Shown here: positions 8,461 to 20,994 of the stretch, piece after piece | Position numbering within the stretch: position 1 is the stretch's first letter | Layout of the letters: the number at the start of each line of letters is the position of its first letter | Assembly: GCA_964023275.1 (NCBI GenBank) | Contig: OZ029928.1 | Location: 18,603,304-18,667,303 of the forward strand | Direction: 5' to 3' | Length of the DNA: 64,000 bases | From: Norana najaformis | Taxonomy: Eukaryota > Annelida > Clitellata > Crassiclitellata > Hormogastridae | Made by a program: the position numbers and the translations under genes | Notes under the pieces: generated by a model | What the model was told of the DNA's origin: nothing | The model's database searches: none | What the model saw: only the letters and a program-made list of their open reading frames with translations

Positions 8461-10430
8461 TACTAAAATGATTAAGGCTAGTAATCTACTACGACAACTA
8501 TTAACTTTCATACTTACTTAGTACGTACTTAAATTAACTGGGTTATATCCCCTCCTGGTCTGAAAAATGCGAACGTCCCGTTCGACTTCGATAGCGCTCT
8601 AGAGTTATGCATTAAAACTAATGGGGCATAATGATATGCAGATGAGAATATGCGATAATAGTTACGGATGAAATGAGAATGAAAGGCATCTAGATTGTCC
8701 TAAACATTCGCTGAAGTTGCTAGCTTGCTCCAGGGAACGAAAGTGTCTAAGTGTTCATTTAGTCTCATTAGGTTATGTGAGTCCTAAGTCCTAATATAAG
8801 TTCTACACATTAAACACAAATAAGGTATGATGGAAAGATCAGAGGGAATCAGTTTTGAGGACGACATTGTTCTTTGATCAGAGTTCTGAATGTGTCCTTG
8901 ACAAGTTTCTGATCTGTTATGACCCATGGCTGAGATTATAACGCTGTGCTTGTGTAACTTGACAGCGTCGAAGGCGAAGACGGTTGATTGCCTTGTGTTC
9001 TCAGCTCGTTCGGTCATTCCATCATAACGTTACATAAAATATATCGGAAAAATACACAAATATAGTTGCATGCACTAACAGAAATATAATTATAATCTAA
9101 CGTGAAAGTTAAACACAAATCGAAAAGCAAAAATTATAATAGTATAACTGAATAGCTGAATGATCTTTGCACTTGGATCTCGATCTTAAGTGAGGATTCA
9201 ATCTCGTATTGGGTTCAAATCTGTACTTGTCTGACTGGATGATTTTCCGAAAAATACTTGAGCTGCTTACATTACTGACTTTTGCTGACATGCGACTGCG
9301 ACAGATCTTCCTTACTGAATTACTTTTCTTGGCTTATGCAACTGAGGCCTATAATAATCTGATCTTAGCGTAACCTTGCTGATGCATACTATGTGCATTT
9401 TAGATCTGGCACGATCTTTTACTCTTATCACGAACTATCTGACTTACTTACGATTGCTGCTCTGCTATGCTACATGAGTGACTCGTAAAAAATATAAAAT
9501 AATAATTCACATAAACTCGTAAGAAAACGCTCAGCGTGCGTGTAGGCACGGGCTTAACTTGACTCTGCGTGCGACTGCGCACGAATTCAACTTCATTCAT
9601 CATATCTCCGCAATGAGGGAATTTACACGTCCTGCGATTGCGCTATATATAAATCTGACGTCACTCACATTACTTTACACTGGTGCAGACTTCGTGTTCA
9701 ATCAGACGTATGACATTTGCAAATATACCGTGATCAGAATCAACATTGCACATGAACTTTCAGCGTGCAGATCTACAAGGTCTGCTTAAAATTGTAATGC
9801 GTTGTTATTAACTCACAAGTAGGCCTATCGCTTATGATGCGGTTAAATCGAGTTGCAATCAAGATTAAGCAGTTCTTAAATGATGCGTTATGATTATAAT
9901 TATCCAATCTAATGAATACTGAACTGTTTTTTCTTTAGAAGTCAGCCTTAAATGATCTTCTGGGAAGAGAAATGAGATTTCTGTGCGTAAACTGATGCAC
10001 CCAATAATTGCAAAATGCGGACTGCTTTTTTACAGTGTAGAAAATCCTCATTTAAAGGCGAAAGCGTAATATGATATTCTTAGCCTTCACATAATAAGTA
10101 CAAGCAACTAAAATTATGTATAAGCTACGCCAATTGTAGGTCTAATGTTAAAAAACTCATATTAAGAAGCACTTCCTTAAAAAATTACTGCTATTATGTA
10201 CATTACAAGACTGAGATGACAGGACTACGCGACTGACTTGCTGCTGGTAATTGTTTGGCTTGCTTGGTTACGTTACAAAATTGTTGTTCGAAACTTGCTT
10301 GATTACATTACGGTCGAAAGTGAAAGTTGCGAAATTAACAAGAAATTGATGAAAAGCGAATATGACAACGTATGATTACATAGTAAACTTTATGAAAGCG
10401 GATGAATTCATGAATGAATATGATTATTAT
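8461..10430. other. AT-rich region with no recognised gene
   Basis: About 2 kb of apparently unique AT-rich DNA between the two nearly identical B blocks. No exon with recognisable protein content, no SINE or LINE end and no long tandem repeat was seen. Confidence 0.4.
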
Positions 10431-10434
10431 GGCT

Positions 10435-10992
10435 TCATAGTTTACCCTTATATTGCCATATGAGACTTTTGATCTCGGTGTCGACTCCTGGAATAGGCGA
10501 CTTGACTGCAAGACGATCATGGCCTTTGACGTCCTGCAAGGCAGCGTCTGTTCCTTGGATGGAAGAATTGGATGAGGTGGATGAGTCGAGAGTCGGGATG
10601 GCGCGTCCGGACATCTTGAATCGGCTATCTGGCTGGTACAGATGAATGATGATTGAATGTCGATCGTTGGGCAGTTGAGCGAAAGATGGATTTTCGCAGG
10701 CGAAAGGAGATCGGAAGACGTGGTGGTTATCATGATGTCGATCTTCCCGGAACGATAGTTGAAAGTAATCGGTTATAGGTGGAAAATGAAAAGTTTCGTC
10801 GGACTTTAATGTCGGCTTTGAGGCTCCGATAACTTCTCGCGTTGACGTAGGGAACGTGTTGTCTATATCGTTGTAGGCGTTTGCTCGCTGCGAGAGGACA
10901 AAGGGAACGAACCAGGTTCTGCCACCAACTGTGGTAGTGTTTATTTCTTGCACCACCAGTTTCACGTCCGGATCGCAGTGTGCGATTTTCAA
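10435..10992 (-). other. 185-codon open frame of unknown nature
   Basis: A minus-strand frame whose first codons run through the edge of repeat block B' (TTTVGGRTW lies in the shared CACAGTTGGTGG segment). The rest has mixed composition with no recognised motif. It may be leader sequence of the LTR-like element and is listed only because it is the longest non-repetitive frame between 8.4 and 11 kb. Confidence 0.2.
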
Positions 10993-11689
10993 TCTTTTAG
11001 TTGTGATTGTCTTTTCTCACACGAATACATTATAGACTGTTGCGACGCGAGCGAGATTCGGAGCAAGGACTTAGTCTGCGACGAACTTTAGACTACTCTA
11101 CCCATAACGATTACTATAGCGCCAGAAGACGCTAGCCTATCTTCTCTACATTCTGCTACGACCTTTCTGCATGACGTCTGAACTCCGACTGCTTCTCGAT
11201 GTACTGCTCTCTCTGACGAGACTCACATGCAGTTCTCCCAGTCTGCACCTTCATCTTGGTCGAACGGCCGAGCAGTCCTCCTTTTCTGGTCTTCTCTGCG
11301 GATTGACTGACTGACCCCTGTGTGCAGTCTGCGAGCTCTTTTCTACCTGAATCTTCTGGACTCTGGGCGCATTCCTTCTGGGCCGGTCAGTACCCAAGAC
11401 CCGAGCTGACATCAGCTGTCGTGTGCCTTTTGGTTCTGATTCTCCGAAGTCAATTGTATAGCTGTGGACATCCATCTGGCTATCACGTGGACCTCTCGTG
11501 CTTAGCTGCAAAGCCCCCTGATGTACCTGGAGATTGCTTGCTACCTGTGGATTGCTCAGCATACACCAGCGGAATCCTTTTGACTAAGCTACACTCCTGC
11601 ATTCCATAGCTCACCTGCATTGCTACCAACAATAGCCCTTCCACTCAGTGCACTTGCAGCCTGTCCGTTTCTAAGAATCTGACCGTTGT
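10915..11689 (-). mobile_element. Block B': LTR-like dispersed repeat, copy 2
   Basis: The same repeat as at 7,597-8,460. The 618 bp at 11,072-11,689 are near-identical to copy 1, but the 130 bp beyond are clearly diverged. The block is cut exactly at GACCGTTGT and joined to the tetranucleotide array A'. The mosaic of near-identity and divergence points to recent duplication or conversion, or to an assembly join, and not to two old insertions. Confidence 0.5.
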
Positions 11690-12225
11690 CTATCTGTCTG
11701 TCTGTCTGTCTGCATGCATGTATGTATGTATGTATATAAGTATTTATTTATTTATACATATATATATATATGTATATCTGCATGTCTGTCTGTGTGTCTG
11801 TCTGTCTGCCTGCATGTCTGCCTGCCTGTCTGTATGTATTTATTTATTTATACTTGTACATATTTGTATATGTGCATGTCTGTCTGTCTGTATGTCTGCC
11901 TGTATGTCTGCCTGTGTGTCTGTCTATCTGTCTGTCTGCGTGCGTCATTTTCTCTGTGCCAAACGCGCTGTATCTGCGCTGTGCTGTCAGTCTCCTTGTA
12001 TGTATGCATATACGTTTGTCTCTGTCTGTATGTCCGCGTGTCTGTCTGCCTGCCATTGTTTCAGTCTTTCTATTTGTCTGTCTGTCTGTACGTATATGTC
12101 TATATTTCCTTCGCACAATTCGGTATTCTGTTTGTCTGTCTGTTTATATGTCTGTTTATCCGTCTGTCTGTCCGTCTGTCTGTCTGTTTATCTGTCTGTC
12201 CGCCTGTCTGTCTGCGTATTTGTTA
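11690..12225. repeat. Block A': GTCT/GTAT array
   Basis: The first 240 bp are homologous to 7,318-7,596. The array then continues with GTCT units and short interruptions (near 11,945-12,000 and 12,105-12,125). Confidence 0.9.
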
Positions 12226-12392
12226 TTTTTTGTGAACAGTGAAATAGCAAGAGAAAATTTCATTTCAAACTGCAACAAACTAATTTTCAATTTCAGACTT
12301 AATCAGTTGTTAGTGTTTCCCTTTTTCGCTAGATGGCAGATACTGATGAGTATTTTAATCGCCAGGTGGCTTCAGCGCGTTGCCATACTTAC
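12226..12392. other. Short unique segment with two CGCCAGGTGGC-like sites
   Basis: Non-repetitive DNA between tetranucleotide arrays. TTCGCTAGATGGCAG (about 12,327) and ATCGCCAGGTGGCTTC (about 12,359) resemble sites at 38.03 and 40.25-40.55 kb. Confidence 0.4.
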
Positions 12393-12602
<210 letters not shown>

Positions 12603-12729
12603 GTGTTTATCCGATCTAATTAGGAGACCATGTTAATTATTAATCGCTTCGTGTGTGGTCTGCCTCGTAAGTGAACCATTTTATCAGTAAACTCCCATGA
12701 GTCATTGCAAATGGTCACTTTGCTCCCTC

Positions 12730-13093
12730 TCTCTGTCTGTGTGTATCTGTGTCTGTCTGTCTTTCTGTCTGTGTACTGTCAGTGTCTGTCTGTGAGTGTG
12801 TCTATGTGTCTGTGATGTCTGTCTGTGTGCGTCTGCCTGTCTGTGCCTGTCTGTCTGCTTGTCTGTCTTTCTGTCTGTGTGCCTCAGTGTCTGTCTATGA
12901 GTGTATCTATGTGTCTCTGTGTCTGTCTGTCTGTTTTTCTGTCTGTGTACTGTCAGTGTCTGTCTGTGAGTGTGTCTATGTGTCTGTGATGTCCGTCTGT
13001 GTGCGGCTGCCTGTCTGTGCCTGTCTGTCTGCCTGTCTGTCTTTCTGTCTGTGTGCCTCAGTGTCTGTCTATGAGTGTATCTATGTGTCTCTG

Positions 13094-13132
<39 letters not shown>

Positions 13133-13137
13133 GTCCC
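12730..13137. repeat. (GTCT)n with a 174-bp higher-order duplication
   Basis: A TGTC-based array in which GTGTACTGTCAGTGTCTGTC begins at 12,771 and again at 12,945, with almost the same variant units in the same order. Part of the array was therefore copied as a 174-bp block. Confidence 0.85.
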
Positions 13138-13686
13138 TCCATACCATCTACCGCAAAGCTTCTAATTTCACCGCCAGTCTGTCATCCTTCCCCTAGAATT
13201 ACTGAGCCCGCACTCCGCTGACCTCCCGAGAGGTTAGTAGGTCATTCGGTCAGCTAGTTCAGACAGAGTTCATCGCCAACCAATCAGAGCGTGCCAGCAG
13301 TAGCACGCCATATCGGCGGAAATGATTCCTCGCCCCACAAAGAGGAAGCTGAACCCCAAGCGAGGGTTAGTCGACCAGCATCCAGGGTACGAAGACATCG
13401 TCAAATAAACTAGTAAGCGTTGAGCAAGAGTTAATTAGTTTCGATTAATTAAGAAAAGGATGCAGTGTAAAGGTATCGCTGACGATTGAAACCGGTGCGA
13501 AGTTTAAACAGATATTAATGACTGCCTTTGTTGTTTGCTGGCCAGGCATTCATTCATGAGTCACACGAAGTGATATCGTGGTAAGTTTAACACCAACGGA
13601 AAAATGATGCTACCTTTTCTGATCAAATCTAATCTATTCTAATCAAATCAAGTCAAATCTAAACTAATCTACATTCTAGTACAGTC
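13138..13686. other. No recognised gene
   Basis: Mixed sequence ending in degenerate AATCTAATC units (13,620-13,690), which look like a decayed LINE B tail. No coding segment was recognised. Confidence 0.4.
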
Positions 13687-13956
13687 TAATCCAGTCGAGT
13701 TTAATCGTAATCGTAAGCTCGAGATTTCTACAGCGCCCAACGAAAGCTAAGTTGCGGCAACCACCCTATTCACAGGCGCTCAGTCGTAATCGTAATTCCG
13801 AGATTTCTACAGCGCCCAATGAAAGCTAAGTCACGGGGACCAGCTTATTTACAGGCGCTCAGTCAAAACAAAATCGATAGACAAAAGGGTTCGGTTCCAG
13901 GTCAAGATCCAAAAGTCAGACGGAGAGAGCGTGGCAGCTACGGGTGGTGGTGCTTG

Positions 13957-14042
<86 letters not shown>

Positions 14043-14130
14043 GAAGAGGAAGGGGTGTCGGAACAGTCAAAACAGAATCGATAGGCAAAGCGTTCGGTTC
14101 CAGGTCGAGATCCAAATATACGCCCTACTC
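13687..14130 (-). mobile_element. Two LINE S 3' ends in tandem, one with a (GA)n expansion
   Basis: A truncated ATTACG-tailed end (13,687-13,785) is followed by a second copy whose tail starts at 13,786. The second copy contains about 78 bp of pure GA (13,962-14,039) inside its body. The same body position carries GA/GACA in the copy at 39,284-39,660, so the expansion site is inherited. Confidence 0.75.
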
Positions 14131-14560
14131 TTCCGTTTAAGTGCTCTAAGACTAAACGTATATTTCGTAACAGTTACTGTGTAAGTATGTCAGTTTTGGC
14201 TGTGAAATTTCAGGAGAAAATTCACCCGAATTTTCAAATTCAGGTGAAATTTACAATCTGTAAAATTTACAATTTGTAAAACGGACTGAAATGTGTATAT
14301 CTCTTCCAATGTATACAGTGCTTTTTACATAGAGAAAAGGTTCCGGAACTGAACAGTTATGGAATTTGGTGCTAAAATTTCATTATTTTTATCAATCAGT
14401 GAACACTGAAAACAGTGTAAAGTTGTAAACACTGAAATTGAATTAAAATAAGTTACATTATATTACATAATTAAAATAACTTAGTAACACAATTCTCTTA
14501 TTAAACACTAAATTATTTTTTTATTAGCCGAGAAAAGGTGCTGGATGTATATAAACATTT
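14131..14560. other. AT-rich region with no recognised gene
   Basis: AT-rich DNA with short internal echoes (AATTTACAATCTGTAAAATT, ACAATTTGTAAAACG). No coding or mobile signature was recognised. Confidence 0.4.
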
Positions 14561-14564
14561 GACA

Positions 14565-14765
14565 TGTAATATAATAATAATAATAATAATAATATTAATA
14601 AATAATAATAATAAATATACTACTACTACTACTACTAATAATAATAATAATAAATAATAATAAGACAATTTATATAGCGCCGTAACACGGCCGAGGCCGA
14701 AGAAAAGGGCGCTGTATATAAGTTCAAGCGACAATAGAAAATTAACTACAGTCATACGATAATTT
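14565..14765 (-). mobile_element. LINE-like 3' end, subfamily C (TTA tail)
   Basis: On the minus strand, CAGCGCCCTTTTCTTCGGCC and GCCTCGGCCGTGTTACGGCG are followed by CTATATAAATTGTCTTATTA and a long TTA/ACT-type tail (14,568-14,665). Same family at 23,657-23,755, 38,270-38,360 and, diverged, 38,860-38,900. Confidence 0.7.
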
Positions 14766-14809
14766 AAATAGAAACGAAAATATATAAAACATGTGTAATG
14801 TACTATAAC

Positions 14810-14905
14810 ATGTATATATATATACATAACATGTATATATGCATATAACGTATATTTTTATACGTAACACGAAATATGTATATATATATATATATATTAC
14901 ATTAA
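14810..14905. repeat. (TA)n-rich tract
   Basis: Imperfect TATATA runs with ACATG interruptions. Confidence 0.85.
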
Positions 14906-15059
14906 TGGTTACGGTTATATGTGAGAAAGACTCACGAAGTCGGAAGTAAGCACAAAATGCATATTAATATTCCTTCTCGTCTTAGCTATCAAACTAAAAA
15001 TCCTTTTGCAGAGTTTCCAAGTATTTTTACTTCAATTTTACTCTAATACCCTGCAAAAA

Positions 15060-15460
15060 AGACTCATATAAAGATGTCCCGTGGTGCCCTAGCTTGAAGT
15101 CGCGTGCATCGATAACAAAGCAATTCAACACGTCATCTAAATATTCATCTTAACCGGTTTTTTATGGAGATTTTATTGATAGTAGCCCCTGCGGCGTATG
15201 AATACACTCCAATTTACTATTCTCATAAATATTCATGACTCTAGCCACAGCGACTTCGGTTGGGTCACTGTTTTGGTGAACTTCAACTCGCGATTTCGAA
15301 AGCAGCGACAAGAGACCTACATCTTAAAAATTTACAAATTGTAGCTTTTTAACTGTTTGCGATAGAAATATGCGATTTTAACAAATTATTTAAGCAGTTC
15401 CAGCCCAGCCCTCAAATTCATTTTAAAAAATTTGTTTGCGACTTTGTGAAGGTTTTCTTT
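15060..15460. promoter_or_regulatory. Unique AT-rich stretch, possible conserved non-coding element
   Basis: About 400 bp free of simple repeats inside a repeat-rich region. It holds several homeobox/HMG-type words: ATCGATAACAAAG (near 15,108), TTTTATTGATAG (near 15,170) and ATAAATATTCATGACTC (near 15,222). No open frame of note. Only the words are seen; a regulatory role is inference. Confidence 0.2.
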
Positions 15461-15559
15461 AATCTATTCATACGTGGTTACGTATTCTATACCGAACTGA
15501 TATAAGAAGTTTTTTCTCCATGAAGACTTTAATGGTATATCAGACTATCTGGTGCATCG

Positions 15560-15872
15560 TGGGAAGGAAGGAAGGAGGGAGAATGAGAGGGAAGGAAGGA
15601 AGGCAGAAAGGAAGGAAGGAAGGAAGGAAGGAGAGTGAGAGGGAAGGAAGGACGGAAGGAAGGAAGGGGAGTGCGAAGGAAGGAAGGAAGGAAGGCAGAA
15701 AGGAAGGAAGGAGAGTGCAAAGGAAGGAATTAAGGAAGGAAGGAAGGAAGGAAGGAAGGAAGGAAGGAAGGAAGGAAGGAGAGTGCAAAGGAAGGAATTA
15801 AGGAAGGAAGGACGGAAGGATGCAAGGAAGAAGGGAAGGAGGGAGGAAGGGAACGATGAAGGAAAGAAAATA
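15560..15872. repeat. (GGAA)n array
   Basis: A purine-only tetranucleotide array with repeated larger units (GGAGAGTGCAAAGGAAGGAA near 15,711 and 15,779). It is fully purine on one strand. Confidence 0.95.
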
Positions 15873-15929
15873 GGGTTTGAGAGGATGAAACTCCGGCGTC
15901 GTCCGTTGATGTTGCTTCAGTTGCTGATG

Positions 15930-16330
15930 GATTCAGAGGTTTAGTTGGTTAGTTAGTTATTTAATTAGTTAGTTAGTTGGTTAATTAATTAGTTAGTTAA
16001 TTAATTAGTTAGTTTGTTTCTTGGTTAGTGAGGGTGGGAGGGAGGGAGGGGAGGAGGGAGGAAGCGAGGTAACAAAGAAATCTACTTGGGAACAATATAT
16101 TCATTATTTTGTCATCACAGCGGCCTTATTGCTTTGTCTGTCTGTCTGTCTGTATGTATGTATGCATGCTTGCATGTATGTATGTATGTAATACTATGTA
16201 TGTATGTATACATATATGTATGTATGTATACATATATGTATGTATGTATGTAATACTATGAATGTATGTATGTATACATATATGTATGTATACGTGTATG
16301 TACCGATATACACGCAGGTATACGCATAGA
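15930..16330. repeat. (GTTA)n, poly-purine and (GTCT/GTAT)n tracts
   Basis: Three tracts in a row: GTTA/ATTA units 15,935-16,015; G/A-rich 16,028-16,070; GTCT then GTAT units 16,135-16,320, with a repeated CATATATGTATGTATGTA block. Confidence 0.9.
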
Positions 16331-16684
16331 GATGAGTCGGTGAGCTAATGAAATACGAGTTGACTCTGACACGACTTACAAACCTAAAACTTCAAGTGTG
16401 TACGTGTTTTATTGTTTAAGGACCAAATGCTCAGTTATTTAGTCATTTAAGTAAATACTCCGTAGATAGGCCTTGGCTTTTAGTCTTGAGTCACGACTCA
16501 GCTCGATTTCTGGCTTCTGCGTGAGAGAATTGTTCAAGTTTGCATTCTCCTTGGCTACGGACTTGGTTTTCATATAGCAACATTTCGGATGCTGAGGATG
16601 AGAAGAGTTTCTTACTGATGGTGCCTAGAGGAAAGCCGAGGATAGGAAGACGTACTTTGTGGTACAGCTACTCTCGCTTAAGAA

Positions 16685-17130
16685 GAGTTCGCCACTGGGG
16701 GGAGAGGGAAAGAGACATACATACATACATACATAAAAACAGATATAAAGACGGATTAGAGAGAGACAGAAAGAAAGAGAGAGAAAGACAGACACCTTAT
16801 GAATACGGCTACTTTCGCTTAAGAAGAGTTCGCCACTGGAGGTAGACAGAGACAGAGACAGACAGACAGAGAGACAGAGACATACAGACAGATAGACAGC
16901 TACGGGGAGAGGGAGACAGACAGAGACATACATACATACAGACATATAGACAGAGATGAGGATTGAGCTAGAGAGAGAGAAAGATAGAGAGAGAGGGAGA
17001 GAGACAGACAGACAGAGACAGAGTTACAAGGAGAGGGAGGCAGACATACATACATACAGACAGACATATAGACAGACATATAGACAGATATAAAGACCGA
17101 GTTAGAGAGAGAGAGAGAGAGAGGCAGAGA
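16685..17130. repeat. (GAGA)/(GACA)/(ACAT) mixed array
   Basis: A degenerate purine-rich array. CTTAAGAAGAGTTCGCCACTGG occurs at about 16,677 and again at about 16,817, so a 140-bp unit containing the array was duplicated (quoted motif is 22 bp in full; its core is AAGAAGAGTTCGCCACTG). Confidence 0.85.
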
Positions 17131-17279
17131 GAAGGATAGGGTACGCAAAACGTCGGTAAACAAAGATGTGTTCTGAATTCTGATAGACCGGCTGAGGGGT
17201 TGAACAAACAACATTGGAGGACGACTCGCACATCTCTTATTTATGTGTTTATGTGTTAAATTTATGTGTGCGTCTGTTT

Positions 17280-17413
17280 AATTATTATATATATACATAT
17301 ATATATATTATGTGTCAAATATATGTATAGGCATATATTGTATGATTATTGTTGTTGTTGCTGTTATTATATTGTTATTGTTGTTCTTATTATTATTGTT
17401 GTTGTTGTTATTA

Positions 17414-17444
<31 letters not shown>

Positions 17445-17482
17445 ACAACACCATTATTATTATCATTATCATTATTATTAAT
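17280..17482. repeat. (TA)n, (GTT)n, (ATC)n and (ATT)n tracts
   Basis: Short adjoining di- and trinucleotide runs. Confidence 0.9.
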
Positions 17483-19345
17483 GAGATGCTTATATCGGGG
17501 TAATTTATGAATGCGCCTCAAAAACTTGGATAACTTGTGTACGTGTGAGTATTCGTGTTGATGTGTGTTGGTGGTCTATATATGCTAACTGCTCTGTTTC
17601 CTGACGCTGGTCGGCGACGATCGTTACTTTCCGGCAACCGTCGGATCAGTTGAATAGCGCGCATGCGGAGATGTCGTTGCCCTGGCTTCCGGCGGAAGTG
17701 TGTGGCGCAGTGAGGAAATCTGCCGTCCATCATTTAAATGTAATGTAACAAGCATTTATATAGCGCCTATCAAGCGCTGGAACGGTTTTCAATACCTCGA
17801 AATATAGCTTTTGGAATTGTGTTATGCTTAGCGAACGAAGACTGGATTTTGGCGAGAAATTAAATTTGAGAAGATTTAGTGTCTGTTGGCAGTAGATAAC
17901 GCGAATGTGGGCGGCCTAAATGATCATTTTATTAGACACAATGTGTGGAATTATTTACTTAGACACGCACTGGGATTTTTACGATGAAAATCCCTGTTAA
18001 CATTTTGCTCTGGATGTTCATTCAATAAAACCAGACAGTACAAGACGAGGGTTTGGAAGCATTAGTGTCTGCTGTGGCTAGACCTTAACTGTGTGGTCGT
18101 GTATTGTATGTGGTATTGCATAGTGTTGTATTGACTACAGAGTAGTTAGTATTTTAGAACTGCGTCATATAATACTGCAAACAGACTATGAAGTATTGTT
18201 AAAAGTATGACCTATTTAATGTATAGAGCTTTTACGGCGCTATATAAGGCACTTTAAATGGTATTGCATAGTATTCTATTTTGTATATGTATATATATAG
18301 CATAGTATATTGTGTATATGTATATACAGCATAGTATGGCATAGCGTACACACATGCATGTAGTATTACTGCATTTGAATAAATGTCACTGTGGCGTTAA
18401 GCATTGAAATACGTAGACAGTAATAGTTCAGACATTATTTGTCTAATACCACATAGACAGAGGGTACCCAGAGCTAAAATGTTATCAGCCTGTTAGGTAT
18501 TATTTGGATAGTAAACACACAGTTAAAACATAATAAATTTCCAGTCGACGTCAACGGCCTTTGATGCCACAAGATGTCGTTAAAGATTGGAAACCACTAA
18601 GTATTATTTCCGATGTTTATTGCGACTTAATGTTCAAATTATGTGTAGAGGTTGTTTGCGTGAGTCAACTCCTATCTTGTGTGAATTGCGGTGTGTACAA
18701 AAGTGCACTTTAAGTTGCACTTTTCGTTCACTTCAGTGACTAAGACAGCTTGTAAATGCACTTAGCACGAATTGCGCTCGATAAAATCCACACTGCACCG
18801 TGCTTCAAAGATTTCGTCTAAATTCCATAGAGTTCCAGGCGATTTTTCTCGGAACGAGGCTCAACGGATCGACAACGAGGCATAAAAGGCAGAAATTGAG
18901 GTCAGGTCGTTGAGTTCTATGATGTAACAACGAATCCGATTCCATGAATTTGGCGCAGGCGACGAACAATCTAGTTTCTGAGAAAGATGTCGTGTACGTA
19001 GTGATCTGAAAACGATCGTTAGCTCAATCGTAAACTCGAAATTTCGAAATCGCTGCTTAAGCGCAAAGCGCAGGGCACCAGCTTATTCACTAGCGCTGCG
19101 TCAAGTATGTGGGGTTGTCCAAAGATGCCATGTTAATAACCGAATCCCGTTGCCAGGAGACCAGAGAAAGGAGGCGAGAGGAGGCGAGGGTGGGTGCGGC
19201 TGAATACGAGAATGAGGCTGTACGAAAAGGAGGCAGCATATTATCAGAATCAGACCAGCGGAACAGCTCGTCATAGTAAGTTTATAGGTGGCGCCACTAG
19301 GAGAAACCACAGCTCTTGTGGGGTACCTAACAGGCACCATATTAT
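17483..19345. other. Region with no recognised gene; decayed LINE tails
   Basis: A tail core ATTTATATAGCGCCTATC lies at about 17,754, and another decayed one at 18,235. GACGTCAACGGCCTTTGATG at 18,546 belongs to the repeat that is tandem at 54.19-54.42 kb. A LINE S-like minus-strand fragment with CGCAGGGCACCAGCTTATTC lies at 19,025-19,125. Otherwise unique AT-rich DNA with no coding domain. Confidence 0.5.
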
Positions 19346-19349
19346 GTTC

Positions 19350-19440
19350 ATACATACATACATACACACATACACATACATACATACACATACATACATA
19401 CACATACATATGCATACATATATACATACACACATACGTA
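19350..19440. repeat. (ACAT)n array
   Basis: CATA/ACAT units about 90 bp long. Confidence 0.9.
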
Positions 19441-20049
19441 ACCAGGCATGGTGTGTTTCAGTTGAAACAAGTATTCTAAGCTTTCTAGCTGCAATAGTTT
19501 CTGCTGGTTCTAGACATGACTATTAAGAACATCTGTGCGAGGCTGTACGAGAGAGACTGTGTGATATTACGAGAACGAGGCTGCAGCACGAAAACGAGGC
19601 TGCAGCACGAAAACAAGGCAACAGTGCTATACAGATGCTGGCCACGCGGAGAAAGAAACCCGGCTTCAGTTCGCCGAAGAAAGTCTGTCCATTATTCGCC
19701 CACGATGTCTTATTTGCGTCGTAACGGGTTCTGCGTAGCTGTATACAGCGTCGAAATCCTTTACGAATTGCCCTGTTTTTGTTTACCAATTGCGTAGCTG
19801 GAAAACAGGTCAAAGCGCATGCGATTGGACGGCATTACAGCGAGCGAAGAAGAAGCGGAGACAACAAGATATTTGTGACGAGAGAAGTACGATTTAACAG
19901 GTTACATGCGGGATTTTTTTAAAACAGAGATAATTGAAAGGAATGTTATGTTTGCTGTTATGTGCTTCGCTGGAATACGACTTTCACGCCAAGAATTTGA
20001 TTAAGTAATGTACCAAGTTTTCTCTGCAAAGTCCTAGAATGCATAAATC

Positions 20050-20200
20050 GTGTTTACTACTACTGCTGTCGTTGCCATCGCCATCACCACTACAACTACT
20101 AATAATATGAAACAGCTACAACAGTCGCAACTACTACAGCAATTAATACTACTGCGATTACTACTATTACTGCTACCACCACCTCTAATTCTACAACAAA
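20050..20200. repeat. (ACT)n-type trinucleotide tract
   Basis: Degenerate ACT/ACA units, with no coding content. Confidence 0.8.
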
Positions 20201-20204
20201 AGAA

Positions 20205-20325
20205 CTACTCTTGGGTTAGCAGGGTCCGTACACTCGGGGACATTTAAACGGAGAGCGGTGGTGAAGGATCTCACCCGAGTAATTCGTTGAAAAAAGAGCA
20301 GGTGGTCGCTGTAGAAAATCGAATA
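20205..20325 (+). mobile_element. SINE-2 fragment (3' half)
   Basis: Contains GGTGGTGAAGGATCTCACCC and GGTCGCTGTAGAAAATCG, the middle and 3' end of the SINE described at 1,145-1,402. Confidence 0.65.
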
Positions 20326-20499
20326 TATTTACATTTATTACAGCGTTTTAACCAACGCTTATAACGATTCTTAATGATGACAAAAATTGGGTATTTTTCT
20401 CGAATGAATTTTTTGCGCTGGTTACTGATGTACGCAATTCTGGACAATACAGCAACGGGGAACTAGACCTAGCGGAGAAAATGCTCGAATCGTCGCTCG

Positions 20500-20690
20500 T
20501 GAGACACGGTAGCATATTGGATTGAGCGCTCGGCTTGTAACGCGGAGAGTACAGGTTCGAGCCTCCTCCCTTGAGACGGTCACTGTTTAGGGACCTTCAG
20601 CAAGTCCTTCACTCACAATTGCTCGGCAACATCGATTGATGCTAAGTCATTAGATAGTGGCGCCTAATAAATGCAGAAATAAAGAATGGA
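20500..20690 (+). mobile_element. SINE-1 copy (tRNA-Thr-like head)
   Basis: An A-box-like TTGGATTGAGCGC, an anticodon-loop-like GCTTGTAACG (anticodon TGT) and a B box GGTTCGAGCC form a tRNA-like head. A constant body follows (CAAGTCCTTCACTCACAATT), then the end AGTGGCGCCTAATAAATGCA. Copies at 41,272-41,452 (+), 42,655-42,810 (+), 34,842-34,930 (+, 3' part) and 25,190-25,625 (-). Confidence 0.85.
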
Positions 20691-20994
20691 AGATTGTGTT
20701 TACATAACAAATTCCCCGAAATTTATTCAGACATTTCGTGACAAAGACTTGTAAAGGGAAACCCGTGTTCGTGTCGTACACCTACGGGTTTTCAGCGCAG
20801 TGACGGAGTAACGGGTTTGCGAACAATGGGTACTAAAGACGCGCTAACTAGAGTAAACACCTTCAAGGCAATACAAAGGCGGCCAAGTGTATAGGGCGCC
20901 ATGATACAAAGATAAAGGTATTTATCAAAGTGTATGTATACATTGAATAATGAGTGATTCATCGCATGTGACAGTATGAATCGATCAAATGTTG

